Below are positions 27,013-35,646 of a DNA stretch of 64,000 nt, one piece after another (position 1 is the first letter of the stretch; the number at the start of each line of letters is the position of its first letter). Below the pieces are notes generated by a model. The model made no database searches. It saw nothing but the letters and a program-made list of their open reading frames with translations, and was not told where the DNA came from. The stretch covers positions 186,001 through 250,000 of the forward strand of contig NZ_JAPIVQ010000006.1 of NCBI RefSeq assembly GCF_026239675.1, in the 5' to 3' direction. The DNA comes from Pedobacter sp. PLR (GTDB taxonomy: Bacteria > Bacteroidota > Bacteroidia > Sphingobacteriales > Sphingobacteriaceae). The position numbers and the translations under genes are program-made.

Positions 27013-27044
27013 AAAAGGGTTACTCCTTATGGAATAACCCTTTT
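27013..27044 (+). terminator. Terminator of the nuo operon
   Basis: AAAAGGGTTA (27013-27022) pairs with TAACCCTTTT (27035-27044), extended by TCC/GGA after one mismatch, and followed by ATACTTTT. The A-run before the stem lets it also end transcription leaving the tRNA gene on the other strand. Confidence 0.85.
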
Positions 27045-27060
27045 ATACTTTTGTAATTCG

Positions 27061-27148
27061 CGGAGAGAGAGGGATTCGAACCCTCGGTACCCTTTGGAGG
27101 TACACACGCTTTCCAAGCGTGCTCCTTCAGCCACTCGGACACCTCTCC
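27061..27148 (-). tRNA. tRNA-Ser (anticodon GGA)
   Basis: 88 bases on the minus strand. The acceptor arm GGAGAGG pairs with TCTCTCC, the discriminator is G, and CCA is not encoded. The D arm contains GAGTGGCTGAAGGA, and the anticodon stem CACGC/GCGTG encloses loop TTGGAAA, giving anticodon GGA (complement at 27112-27114). A long class II variable arm (TACCTCC...GGGTA type) and T loop GGTTCGAATCC follow. All are serine tRNA features. Confidence 0.95.
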
Positions 27149-27195
27149 TTTTTGCGGATTGCAAAAGTAGAAAAAATTTTGATTGCTACAAGAGA

Positions 27196-28626
27196 TTAAT
27201 CAATTACAGTAATTTTCAACATATTAGTTTTCCCTTTTTTCTCCATTGGGATAGCCGCGGTATTGATGATTACATCACCTTTTTTGATCATTTTGTATTC
27301 TTTCAGCAAGTTATTTACGTCTTGAATGGTATCATCAGTACTGTCAAACTTATCGTAGAAGAAGCCCTGAACGCCCCATAATAAGCTTAAAGTGTTAAGC
27401 AGAGATACATTACTGGTGAAGATATAAGTTAATGCTTTTGGTCTGTGACTTGAAATTTCGAAAGCAGTATAACCACTTACCGTCATAGAAACGATACCAA
27501 CAGCGTTTGTTTGTTTTGATAAGAAACAAGCAGTATCGCAAATTGCATCGCTCAGGAAGCTCTCAGATTTCGGTTTAAGGAACTTTTCCGGATGGAATGG
27601 ATAGTTGTTAACTTCGATGTTCTGAATGATTTTCTGCATAGTTTCGATAACAATCAGCGGGAATTCACCTACTGAAGTCTCTCCGCTTAGCATCACTGCA
27701 TCTGCACCATCAAGTACTGAGTTGGCTACATCATTCACCTCTGCACGTGTTGGCCTTGGTGTAGTGATCATGCTTTCCAGCATTTGTGTTGCAATAATTA
27801 CTGGTTTTGAAGCTGCTCTACATTTCTGAACGATCATTTTTTGCAACAATGGAACTTCTTCCATCGGCATTTCAACACCCAGGTCACCACGGGCAACCAT
27901 GATACCGTCAGAAACTGCGATGATTTCATCAATATTTGCAATTGCTTCAGGTTTTTCAATCTTCGCAATTACACGTGCAGTTTTACCTCTTTGTTTGATA
28001 ATTTCTTTTAATTCAACGATGTCTGCAGCGTTACGAACGAACGAAAGTCCGATCCATTCTACATCATTTTCCAATACAAAATCTAAGTTTTTACGATCTT
28101 CTACAGTTAGAGAAGGGATAGAAACTTTAGTATTTGGAAGGTTTACCCCTTTTCTTGAAGTCAGGATACCACCATGAACAATCTCACAAACTACCTCATC
28201 AACAAGGTTAGTTTCGATAACTCTCATTTGAAGTTTACCATCATCTAACAAGATGATTTCACCTGCTTTTACGTCTTGAGGGAAAGTGTTATAAGTGATG
28301 TAGATACGCTCTTCATTACCGATACATTCTTTAGTCGTGATGACCGTCCTGTTACCGTTAACTAAGTGAATACCACCGTCTTTTACCATTCCAATTCTAA
28401 TCTTAGGACCCTGTAAATCAGCAAGAATACCTACGTTATAATTGTGTTTTTTATTAAGACTACGGATGGTATTTAAAACTTCCTGGTGATCTGCCTGAGA
28501 ACCGTGTGAGAAGTTTAATCTGCATACGTCAAGTCCGGCATTAAACATGCTAAATAAAACTTCTGGTTTTGCTGAAGCAGGACCAAGCGTCGCTACGATT
28601 TTTGTTCTGGAATGAAATGGTTTCAT
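27196..28626 (-). CDS. pyk: Pyruvate kinase
   Basis: 476 residues. Begins SRTKIVATLGPAS, with the substrate segments RLNFSHG and DLQGPKIRIG, the active-site signature IEKPEAIANIDEI, MVARGDLGVEMP, and TQMLESM with the RPTRAEVNDVANSVLDG block. Catalyses phosphoenolpyruvate plus ADP to pyruvate plus ATP in the cytoplasm. All domains (A, B and the C-terminal allosteric domain) are present at normal length. Upstream on the same strand is the IPExxxVDY gene, a pairing that recurs in Bacteroidetes. Confidence 0.97.
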   Translation of the reverse strand: MKPFHSRTKIVATLGPASAKPEVLFSMFNAGLDVCRLNFSHGSQADHQEVLNTIRSLNKKHNYNVGILADLQGPKIRIGMVKDGGIHLVNGNRTVITTKECIGNEERIYITYNTFPQDVKAGEIILLDDGKLQMRVIETNLVDEVVCEIVHGGILTSRKGVNLPNTKVSIPSLTVEDRKNLDFVLENDVEWIGLSFVRNAADIVELKEIIKQRGKTARVIAKIEKPEAIANIDEIIAVSDGIMVARGDLGVEMPMEEVPLLQKMIVQKCRAASKPVIIATQMLESMITTPRPTRAEVNDVANSVLDGADAVMLSGETSVGEFPLIVIETMQKIIQNIEVNNYPFHPEKFLKPKSESFLSDAICDTACFLSKQTNAVGIVSMTVSGYTAFEISSHRPKALTYIFTSNVSLLNTLSLLWGVQGFFYDKFDSTDDTIQDVNNLLKEYKMIKKGDVIINTAAIPMEKKGKTNMLKITVID

Positions 28627-28765
28627 TTTGGTTACTTAAATTTATATGGACCAACAAAATGAAGGTTCTGATGTCGAAAACCGATGTTGCCCTGGTTATT
28701 AATATTTTATTTCTGAATCTTATAAAATCAAATATAGTGTATTTAATACACCTTCAATATAAAAT

Positions 28766-29185
28766 TTACATTACCAAATTTTCCCGTGACTTCAATTTTT
28801 TTGGATCAATCTGCGCAGCTACCTGAATATCAGCTAGTTTGTTCAGGCCGGTTAAAATAAAATTCAGGTCTTCTTTGTCAATATACTGATGAATTATCAT
28901 AAAAAAGTCAACTTTATTCATTTCGGGGATTAAAAATCCCTCTGCGTTGCGATTATTGATGATATAGTACTCGATTTCGCCTTGTTCTACAAAAAAATAA
29001 TACTTCGAAAAGGCCAGCGGATTTTCATCCACATTGAAGTAAACTTCGTGATCTTCAATCTTTTCGAAGTCGAAATTTAAGCTGGTATTGACCTTATGAC
29101 AGAGCATATAATCCTTCAATGAAGCTGTAATGGCGATTAAAACAAAATCAAGATCTAAGGACAGTTTTAAATAAGTTTTGTTCAA
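28766..29185 (-). CDS. IPExxxVDY family protein
   Basis: 139 residues, cytoplasmic, acidic and aromatic-rich. It contains the naming motif as LIPEMNKVDFF (Phe in place of Tyr), within a pattern typical of this Bacteroidetes-only family: LDLDFVLIAI..., a central YYFFVEQGEIEYYIINN, then the motif and FMIIHQY. The family has no known function. As in many Bacteroidetes it lies between pyk (same strand, 139 bases downstream) and the divergent acpP-fabF-rnc operon. A TAATTTTG box lies just upstream. Confidence 0.8.
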   Translation of the reverse strand: MNKTYLKLSLDLDFVLIAITASLKDYMLCHKVNTSLNFDFEKIEDHEVYFNVDENPLAFSKYYFFVEQGEIEYYIINNRNAEGFLIPEMNKVDFFMIIHQYIDKEDLNFILTGLNKLADIQVAAQIDPKKLKSRENLVM

Positions 29186-29208
29186 AACACACTTTTTTAC
29201 GGGAATTA

Positions 29209-29216
29209 CAAAATTA
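29209..29216 (-). promoter_or_regulatory. -7 box of the IPExxxVDY gene
   Basis: Minus-strand TAATTTTG matches TAnnTTTG, 24 bases before the start codon. No good -33 at 19-20 bases. Confidence 0.4.
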
Positions 29217-29279
29217 TAAAACTAATTTTACATTAATGTTCAAAATAAAAACATTAAAATTGGAAGAGAAATAAAAACA

Positions 29280-29310
29280 TTTGAAATGTGTAATTATTTA
29301 TTTTTCTTTG
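29280..29310 (+). promoter_or_regulatory. Promoter of acpP-fabF
   Basis: TTTG at 29280-29283 as -33, then 19 bases, then TTTCTTTG at 29303-29310 as -7 (one mismatch to TAnnTTTG), followed by CA. Expected start of RNA about 29315, 30 bases before acpP. Confidence 0.55.
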
Positions 29311-29344
29311 CACTGAATTATTTAACCATTAAATTATAAACATT

Positions 29345-29581
29345 ATGTCTGATATTGCTTCAAGAGTTAAGGCTATTATCGTTGAAAAATTAGGTGTGGA
29401 TGAAAACGAAGTTACACCAGAAGCTTCTTTCACTAACGACTTAGGTGCTGATTCTTTAGATACAGTAGAGCTTATTATGGAGTTCGAAAAAGAATTCAAT
29501 GTAGCGATTCCTGATGATCAGGCTGAAACTATTGGTACTGTTGGTCAAGCAATTGCTTACTTAGAGAAAAACGTTAAGTAA
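29345..29581 (+). CDS. acpP: Acyl carrier protein
   Basis: 78 residues, acidic four-helix ACP. The phosphopantetheine attachment site is Ser37 in GADSLDTVELIM. It carries growing acyl chains in type II fatty acid synthesis. Followed 28 bases later by fabF, the usual partner. Start and length are standard. Confidence 0.97.
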   Translation: MSDIASRVKAIIVEKLGVDENEVTPEASFTNDLGADSLDTVELIMEFEKEFNVAIPDDQAETIGTVGQAIAYLEKNVK

Positions 29582-29609
29582 AAATACGGTCTCCGTATAA
29601 TCCGTATAA

Positions 29610-30863
29610 ATGGAATTAAAAAGAGTAGTAGTTACAGGGTTGGGTGCGCTCACTCCAATTGGCAATACGATCCCAGAATTCTGGGATGGTTTGCTGAATG
29701 GCGTGAGCGGCGCTGGCCCTATTACAGGTTTTGACACATCAAAGTTCAAGACGAAGTTTGCATGTGAACTTAAAAACTTCAATCCTGAAGATTTTTTAGA
29801 CAAAAAAGAAGCCCGCAAGTTAGATCCATTTGTTCAATACGCTTTAGTATCAACAGATGAGGCAGTTAAGGATGGTAATTTTGATTTTTCACAATTAGAT
29901 TGCAACCGTATCGGCGTTATCTGGGGATCAGGTATTGGCGGTTTTAAAACATTTCAGGACGAAATGAAGAACTTCTTTTTAGGCGATGGTACACCACGCA
30001 TAAATCCGTTCTTCATCCCTAAGGTAATTATTGACATCGTTCCCGGCCATATTTCCATAAAATATGGGTTACGCGGACCGAATTTTGCCACTGTTTCTGC
30101 CTGTGCTTCATCCACTAACGCCATGATTGATGCTTACAACTATATTCGTTTGAATATGTGTGACGTGATCATTAGCGGAGGTTCTGAGGCCATCATTAAT
30201 GAGGCTGGAATCGGAGGATTCAATGCAATGCATGCACTATCCACCAGAAATGATGATCCAAAAACAGCTTCAAGGCCGTTCGACAAAGACAGAGATGGAT
30301 TTGTTGCGGGTGAAGGAGCAGGAACGATCATCCTTGAAGAGTTAGAACATGCGAAAAAACGCGGTGCGAAGATCTATGCTGAATTAGTCGGCGGAGGAAT
30401 GAGCGCAGATGCGAATCACATTACCGCACCTCATCCTCAGGGACTTGGCGCGAGAATGGTAATGTCAAATGCTTTAAAAGATGCAGGTTTAACTACCGCA
30501 GATATTGATTACATCAATGTTCATGGTACTTCGACTCCGCTGGGAGATATCTCCGAAAGCAGGGCAATTGTTGATTTATACGGTGAGGATGCTTACAAGC
30601 TAAACATCAGCTCTACTAAATCAATGACAGGCCATTTACTAGGTGCTGCAGGTGCTATTGAAGCTATTGCTGCAATCCTTGCTGTCCAGAATGATATAGT
30701 ACCACCAACGATCAATCACTTTACTGATGATCCTGAATGTGATCCTAAATTAAACTTCACGTTCAACAAGGCTCAAAAACGCACCATTCGTGCTGCACAA
30801 AGCAACACTTTTGGCTTCGGTGGTCATAATGCATCTGTGATATTCAAAAAGTACGAAGAATAA
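29610..30863 (+). CDS. fabF: 3-oxoacyl-[acyl-carrier-protein] synthase II
   Basis: 417 residues of the thiolase fold. The catalytic Cys165 lies in VSACASST, with histidines in VHGTSTPLGD and SMTGHLLGAAG; GFGGHNAS closes the active site. Elongates acyl-ACP with malonyl-ACP in fatty acid synthesis. It lies between acpP and rnc on the same strand, a conserved order in this phylum and others. Confidence 0.97.
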   Translation: MELKRVVVTGLGALTPIGNTIPEFWDGLLNGVSGAGPITGFDTSKFKTKFACELKNFNPEDFLDKKEARKLDPFVQYALVSTDEAVKDGNFDFSQLDCNRIGVIWGSGIGGFKTFQDEMKNFFLGDGTPRINPFFIPKVIIDIVPGHISIKYGLRGPNFATVSACASSTNAMIDAYNYIRLNMCDVIISGGSEAIINEAGIGGFNAMHALSTRNDDPKTASRPFDKDRDGFVAGEGAGTIILEELEHAKKRGAKIYAELVGGGMSADANHITAPHPQGLGARMVMSNALKDAGLTTADIDYINVHGTSTPLGDISESRAIVDLYGEDAYKLNISSTKSMTGHLLGAAGAIEAIAAILAVQNDIVPPTINHFTDDPECDPKLNFTFNKAQKRTIRAAQSNTFGFGGHNASVIFKKYEE

Positions 30864-30925
30864 TAATTAGTCTCTGTAAAAGGAGACTATTCACAAATAT
30901 GATCCACTAATTTTTGTAATAATTA

Positions 30926-31654
30926 ATGCCGTTATTCGACCTGTACAAGCTTTATTTGTCAACAGATAAGGTCTTTATAAAAAAGCTAAAAAATATTTTA
31001 GGCTTTGTTCCTGGAAATACTGTTTTATACAAAATGGCATTCAGGCACAGGTCTGTAGCAAAAGTTCTGAAGAACGGAAGCAGAAGTAGCAATGAACGTC
31101 TTGAGTTTCTTGGAGATGCTATTTTAGGCTCTGTTATCGCAGAAGTCCTTTTCAAGGCCTATCCTTACAAAGAAGAAGGCTTTTTAACGGAAATGCGTTC
31201 AAAAATCGTGAACAGGGCTAATCTGAATCAGCTTGCACGAAAAATGGGTTTTGACCAGCTGATGGTCTTCGATCAGAAAGCGGTAAACATTCAAACCAAA
31301 CATCATTCCATGCTTGGAGATGCTTTTGAGGCTTTAATCGGTGCGGTTTATCTGGATAAAGGATATAATTATACCAAAGATTTCTTGTTGAAAAGAATCA
31401 TTAAGCCTTACATAGACATTCATACGCTGGAACTTACAGAAACGAATTTCAAGAGTAAATTGATTGAATGGTGCCAGCGCCATGGAAAAGACATTACTTT
31501 TGACATGATTCAGAACACGGAAGGAGATAGCGCTAAGCTATTCACCATCAGTGCTGTTGTAGAAGGTGAAAGTTATGGAATCGGTCGCGATTACAATAAA
31601 AAGAATGCAGAGAAGCTTGCAGCTGAAAAAGCCTGCGAAGCATTATCCATTTAA
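30926..31654 (+). CDS. rnc: Ribonuclease III
   Basis: 242 residues. RNase III domain with the signature NERLEFLGDAILG and the second catalytic segment HSMLGDAFEALIGAVYLD, then a C-terminal double-stranded RNA-binding domain (about 170-242: FKSKLIEWCQRHGK ... KKNAEKLAAEKACEAL). Cuts double-stranded RNA in rRNA processing and mRNA decay. The N-terminus is somewhat extended (about 20 residues). Starts 62 bases after fabF and is probably cotranscribed. The next gene converges and begins one base after its stop. Confidence 0.96.
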   Translation: MPLFDLYKLYLSTDKVFIKKLKNILGFVPGNTVLYKMAFRHRSVAKVLKNGSRSSNERLEFLGDAILGSVIAEVLFKAYPYKEEGFLTEMRSKIVNRANLNQLARKMGFDQLMVFDQKAVNIQTKHHSMLGDAFEALIGAVYLDKGYNYTKDFLLKRIIKPYIDIHTLELTETNFKSKLIEWCQRHGKDITFDMIQNTEGDSAKLFTISAVVEGESYGIGRDYNKKNAEKLAAEKACEALSI

Positions 31655-31655
31655 T

Positions 31656-32372
31656 TCAGGGTTTCTTTTTTAAGGTATCCGTATACTGCTTATAGGAATC
31701 ACGAATGTATTTTATGGCATCGTATTCCGCCCAATTTTGAGTTTTTTCGTAGTCAGGCCTGTAATTGAGCATGAATTGCTCCAGGTCTTTCCCTTTAAGG
31801 CCGGTATGGCTCTGAATCATTGATTCATTAAAAAGACCGTCTACCTGGGTTTGTTTAAGCTCATTGTCGTAATACCTTCCAAATCTTCGGGCATTCTTAG
31901 GTGTACGCCCAAATAGCTCATACATTGCTGTTAAAGGTTGGAATATGTAAGCCAAAAGCGGTGGTTTCCCCTGATAAAAAGAGCCTTTATTTTTAAACTC
32001 GCGTTTAATATCATTCAATTCCTGCTTTTTCGTTTGTCCAATAATTTTCACTTCCTGCAAGTTCGTCCCTCTATTCAGATAAATAGTCAGGTCGGCCGTG
32101 GTAAATACACCTGCTTCACCATCAGAATAGTCTCTTTTAATCACTAAAAGGCTATCCCCTACTGCTGATTTCAGCTGAAAAAGCCCCAAATCAGTAGTGA
32201 ATACTGTATATCCATTGCGCTTATTGATCACCTGAGCATTTTGTATTCTGGTATTTGTTCCCCGCTCTTTCACCACCCCACGCAGTATAAACTCCTGTTG
32301 AGAGAAGGCTGATGGCATCGCCGTAAAGAAAAACACGCCAAATGACAGTGTAAGGAGATGTAGAAACTTCAT
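31656..32372 (-). CDS. Secreted CarboxypepD_reg-like domain protein
   Basis: 238 residues from the ATG at 32370-32372, which gives a clean signal peptide (MKFLHLLTLSFGVFFF...AFSQQ); an upstream in-frame ATG would add ten charged residues before it. The N-terminal half is a carboxypeptidase regulatory-like beta-sandwich: LRGVVKERGTNTRIQNAQVINK...TTDLGLFQL. The C-terminal half is helical and charged (KKQELNDIKREFKNKG, FGRTPKNARRFGRYYDNE). The protein likely acts in the envelope; such domains often introduce TonB-dependent receptors, but no receptor part follows. Function unknown. Its stop codon abuts rnc. Confidence 0.75.
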   Translation of the reverse strand: MKFLHLLTLSFGVFFFTAMPSAFSQQEFILRGVVKERGTNTRIQNAQVINKRNGYTVFTTDLGLFQLKSAVGDSLLVIKRDYSDGEAGVFTTADLTIYLNRGTNLQEVKIIGQTKKQELNDIKREFKNKGSFYQGKPPLLAYIFQPLTAMYELFGRTPKNARRFGRYYDNELKQTQVDGLFNESMIQSHTGLKGKDLEQFMLNYRPDYEKTQNWAEYDAIKYIRDSYKQYTDTLKKKP

Positions 32373-32556
32373 TTTGTATCGTTTTTTTGTAAACTTAACC
32401 ATTGTTTTTCAACCAAATGCGTTAAAAAAAGTTAAAATACCCATTAATGACGCTATTTTAACCATTGACAGCCCTTAAAATCTATTCTATATTTAACAAA
32501 AAAAAGAGAAAAAGGTTAGCAGCCAATGAGATCTCTGCGTCATTAAGTAACATAGG

Positions 32557-32588
32557 TTTAATCATTTTAACAATAAATTATATCTTTG
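32557..32588 (+). promoter_or_regulatory. Promoter of yicC-gmk-nadD, probably giving a leaderless mRNA
   Basis: TATCTTTG at 32581-32588 is an exact TAnnTTTG -7 box, with a -33-like TTTA at 32557-32560 twenty bases before it. The yicC ATG is at 32592, only three bases after the box, about where transcription should begin. Confidence 0.6.
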
Positions 32589-32591
32589 CAC

Positions 32592-33467
32592 ATGATAAAA
32601 TCAATGACGGGCTTCGGCCTGGCCTCTACTGATCATGAAAACATCAAGTTTGCAGTAGAGATTAAGTCTTTAAACAGTAAGTTTTTAGAACTCAACTTAA
32701 AACTTCCCCGGGCTTTCTCCGAAAAGGAGTTGTTATTGCGTAATGTTTGCAGTAAAGAGATTGAGCGTGGAAAAGTAAGTGTTTCTATTAACATCGACCG
32801 TGGCGAAGAAAGTCTGAAAGGCGCAACCATCAATGCGGCGTTATTGAGCAAATATTACAAGCAACTGGAAGCCATTAATGTGGATCTGGGCGCAAACTCA
32901 ACCAATCTTTTACAGGCCGTTTTGAGCTTCCCTGAGGTCATCAGCTACCAGGAAGAAGAAATCAATGAAGGCGATTGGGATATCTTATACAGCACATTCA
33001 ACAAGGCTTTAGACAGCTTTAATCAGTTCAGACTTACCGAAGGAAACGTTTTAAAGACGGATCTGGAACTGAGAATCAAAAATATCTTACAATTTTTTGC
33101 TCAGGTGGAAGAGTTAGAACCCCTAAGAATTCCACAGATTAAGGCCAGATTGAACCAGTTTTTGGAAGAAAACGTAGGTAAGATCAACGTTGATCAGAAC
33201 CGTTTAGAGCAGGAATTGATCTATTACATCGACAAATTAGACATTACCGAAGAAAAAACACGCCTGCAAAGTCACTGTGATTATTTCACGCAGACTTTAA
33301 AAAGCAAGGATGCCAACGGTAAAAAATTAGGATTCATCTCCCAGGAAATTGGTAGAGAAATCAATACTATGGGTGCTAAAGCAAATGACGCACAAATACA
33401 ACAGTTAGTAGTAGGGATGAAAGAAGAGCTGGAGAAAATTAAAGAACAACTATTAAACGTTTTATAA
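32592..33467 (+). CDS. yicC: YicC/YloC family endoribonuclease
   Basis: 291 residues from ATG 32592, which gives the canonical start MIKSMTGFGLA. Both family domains are visible: the N-terminal YicC_N (EIKSLNSKFLELNLKLPR) and the C-terminal DUF1732 (RLQSHCDYFTQTL, KLGFISQEIGREINTMGAKAND in parts). Family members are endoribonucleases affecting sRNA and mRNA stability. First gene of a tight yicC-gmk-nadD operon (6 bases to gmk); the yicC-gmk pairing is common in bacteria. Confidence 0.95.
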   Translation: MIKSMTGFGLASTDHENIKFAVEIKSLNSKFLELNLKLPRAFSEKELLLRNVCSKEIERGKVSVSINIDRGEESLKGATINAALLSKYYKQLEAINVDLGANSTNLLQAVLSFPEVISYQEEEINEGDWDILYSTFNKALDSFNQFRLTEGNVLKTDLELRIKNILQFFAQVEELEPLRIPQIKARLNQFLEENVGKINVDQNRLEQELIYYIDKLDITEEKTRLQSHCDYFTQTLKSKDANGKKLGFISQEIGREINTMGAKANDAQIQQLVVGMKEELEKIKEQLLNVL

Positions 33468-33473
33468 GTAAGC

Positions 33474-34046
33474 ATGACACAAGGTAAACTCATTATATTT
33501 TCTGCACCTTCCGGCGCGGGCAAAACCACTATCGTAAAACATCTTTTACAGAAATTCCCAACATTAAGCTTCTCTATTTCAGCGACTACACGTCCGGCAA
33601 GAGGTGATGAGGAACATGAAAAAGATTATTATTTTATCTCTCAGGAAAGCTTTCTTCATAAAGTAGCACATCAGGAATTTGTAGAATTCGAAGAAGTATA
33701 CACCGGCACTTTTTATGGCACATTGAGGTCTGAAATAGAGCGTATCTGGAGTACCGGCAAACACGTAATTTTTGACATTGATGTAGAAGGTGGCTTACGC
33801 CTTAAACGTAAATATGAAGATGATGCATTGGCTATATTTGTTCAGCCACCATCTTTAGAGATCTTAAAAGAGCGTTTAACCGGAAGAGGTACTGATAGTC
33901 AGGAAAAACTTCAGGAACGCTTTGTAAAAGCGGAGAAAGAGTTGGCCTATGCAGATAAATTTGATGTGATTTTGAAAAACTACGATCTGGAAACTGCTTG
34001 TAAAGAAGCGGAGCAGCTGGTAGGTGACTTTATCAATAAGAAATAG
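33474..34046 (+). CDS. gmk: Guanylate kinase
   Basis: 190 residues. P-loop SAPSGAGKTT near the N-terminus, then the GMP-binding signature SISATTRPARGDEEHEKDYYF and EFVEFEEVYTGTFYGT, and the lid region ERLTGRGTDSQEKLQERF. Phosphorylates GMP to GDP. nadD begins on the base after its stop codon. Confidence 0.97.
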   Translation: MTQGKLIIFSAPSGAGKTTIVKHLLQKFPTLSFSISATTRPARGDEEHEKDYYFISQESFLHKVAHQEFVEFEEVYTGTFYGTLRSEIERIWSTGKHVIFDIDVEGGLRLKRKYEDDALAIFVQPPSLEILKERLTGRGTDSQEKLQERFVKAEKELAYADKFDVILKNYDLETACKEAEQLVGDFINKK

Positions 34047-34619
34047 ATGAAAACAGGGTTATTTTTTGGTTCTTTTAATCCCATCCATATCGGACACCTG
34101 GTGATCGCCAATTACATGGCGGGCTTTACCGGGCTTAAAGAGGTATGGCTGGTGGTTTCGCCACATAATCCCCTGAAAAATAAAACCGGGCTGACAAATA
34201 TGTATGACCGGCTGGAAATGGCTAAACTAGCCACGGAAAGCGCCGACCATATCAAGGTAAGCGACATTGAATTTGGCCTTCCCCAACCCTCTTATACCAT
34301 TGATACCTTAGCTTACCTCCAGGAAAAGTACCCCGGAAGAGAGTTTGTGCTGATCATGGGTGCAGATAATCTTAGTTCCCTGAAAAAATGGAAGAACTAT
34401 GAAACGCTGCTGAAAAATTATGAGATTTATGTCTACCCAAGACCGGGTGTAGACGTAAAAGAGTGGGAAAACCACCCTTCAATTACCATTACGGATACCC
34501 CGCAAATGGACATTTCTTCTACCTTTATTCGCAAAGCGTTAAAAGATGGAAGAAATGTTCAATATTTTGTTCCGGATAATGTCTTGTCTTTCATAGACAA
34601 TAAAAACATGTACCGCTAA
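34047..34619 (+). CDS. nadD: Nicotinate-nucleotide adenylyltransferase
   Basis: 190 residues. The nucleotidyl transferase motif is GSFNPIHIGHLVIA near the start, and the second signature ISSTFIRKALKDGRN near the end. Converts nicotinate mononucleotide to deamido-NAD in NAD synthesis. It directly abuts gmk, and the next gene converges on it 15 bases downstream. Length is normal. Confidence 0.95.
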   Translation: MKTGLFFGSFNPIHIGHLVIANYMAGFTGLKEVWLVVSPHNPLKNKTGLTNMYDRLEMAKLATESADHIKVSDIEFGLPQPSYTIDTLAYLQEKYPGREFVLIMGADNLSSLKKWKNYETLLKNYEIYVYPRPGVDVKEWENHPSITITDTPQMDISSTFIRKALKDGRNVQYFVPDNVLSFIDNKNMYR

Positions 34620-34634
34620 GCCCCTTTCCGGAGA

Positions 34635-35348
34635 TTAAGCTGGTTTATACAGCAAAAAGATCGTTGGCTTTTTATGAAGGTCGATACGTTCCTTTTTCCA
34701 GAATGTTACCGATAGTGTTTTGATATATTCTTCTTCTGAATTGATATTAGAAGCTACACATAACATCGCATGTGCAGAAGCATTTTTCAATACGTCTTCA
34801 AACAAATGGTTATTTCTGAAAGGTGTCTCCATGAAAATTTGCGTTTGCTTATTTTTAGTCGACAATAACTCAATTTCTTTAATTTTTTTCGCTCTTTCTA
34901 CCTTATCAATAGGCAGATATCCGTGGAAAGTAAAGCTTTGTCCGTTAAATCCTGAAGCCATTAATGCTTGTAGAATCGAACTCGGTCCTACCAAAGGAAC
35001 GACTTTAATTCCTCTTCTGTGTGCTTCGGCAACGATTTCAGCACCTGGATCTGCTACTCCCGGGCATCCGGCTTCACTCATCAGGCCTACATCTTTTCCT
35101 TCACCCAGCTCTTTAAAATAAGGTGCTAAAGAGGCATTACGCTGATGTTTGCCATAATCATGAACCACCAGCTCACTCTGTGGCATTTTCAATCCAGCCT
35201 CTTTCAAAAATTTTCTGGCGGATTTCTCATTCTCAACAATATAAGTGCTGATCGCGTTGATGGTATCGCCTAGAAAAGGGGTAAAAGATTTCTGGGCAGC
35301 ATTTTCTGCCAGAGGTACAGGTATTAAAAATAAAGTGCCTTTTTGCAT
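34635..35348 (-). CDS. RsmI/YraL-family SAM-dependent methyltransferase
   Basis: 237 residues of the tetrapyrrole-methylase fold: LFLIPVPLAENA, MSEAGCPGVADPGAEIVAEAH (in parts), LVGPSSILQALMASGFNGQSFTFHGYLP and FMETPFRNN. This is the family of 16S rRNA cytidine-1402 2'-O-methyltransferase. It is shorter than typical RsmI (about 285) and lacks its small C-terminal domain; Bacteroidetes often carry this short version besides a full RsmI, so the exact target is uncertain and no symbol is given. Single gene, convergent with nadD. Confidence 0.85.
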   Translation of the reverse strand: MQKGTLFLIPVPLAENAAQKSFTPFLGDTINAISTYIVENEKSARKFLKEAGLKMPQSELVVHDYGKHQRNASLAPYFKELGEGKDVGLMSEAGCPGVADPGAEIVAEAHRRGIKVVPLVGPSSILQALMASGFNGQSFTFHGYLPIDKVERAKKIKEIELLSTKNKQTQIFMETPFRNNHLFEDVLKNASAHAMLCVASNINSEEEYIKTLSVTFWKKERIDLHKKPTIFLLYKPA

Positions 35349-35646
35349 AAGTTGTGTTTTGTTTACAAAAGAAGAAAATATATTCCTGTAAAGAGCAAGA
35401 CCAGGGATTTAATATTACAATCTGACCTTATTTTAACGATGATAAAAAATATTTTTTGCTTATTTGCTTGTAAATTGTAGCACCGATAACGAATTAAATA
35501 TCCGCAAACACCTCGCCAAAGCCAATTTTATTAGGCAAATCTTACTAATCCTAATGTAATATTTCTCCTGCGCTTTAAACTTTCCGTATGATTTGGAACT
35601 CAAATTGATATATCAAAAGCGTTAGGTAAATTAAACACACACAGAG

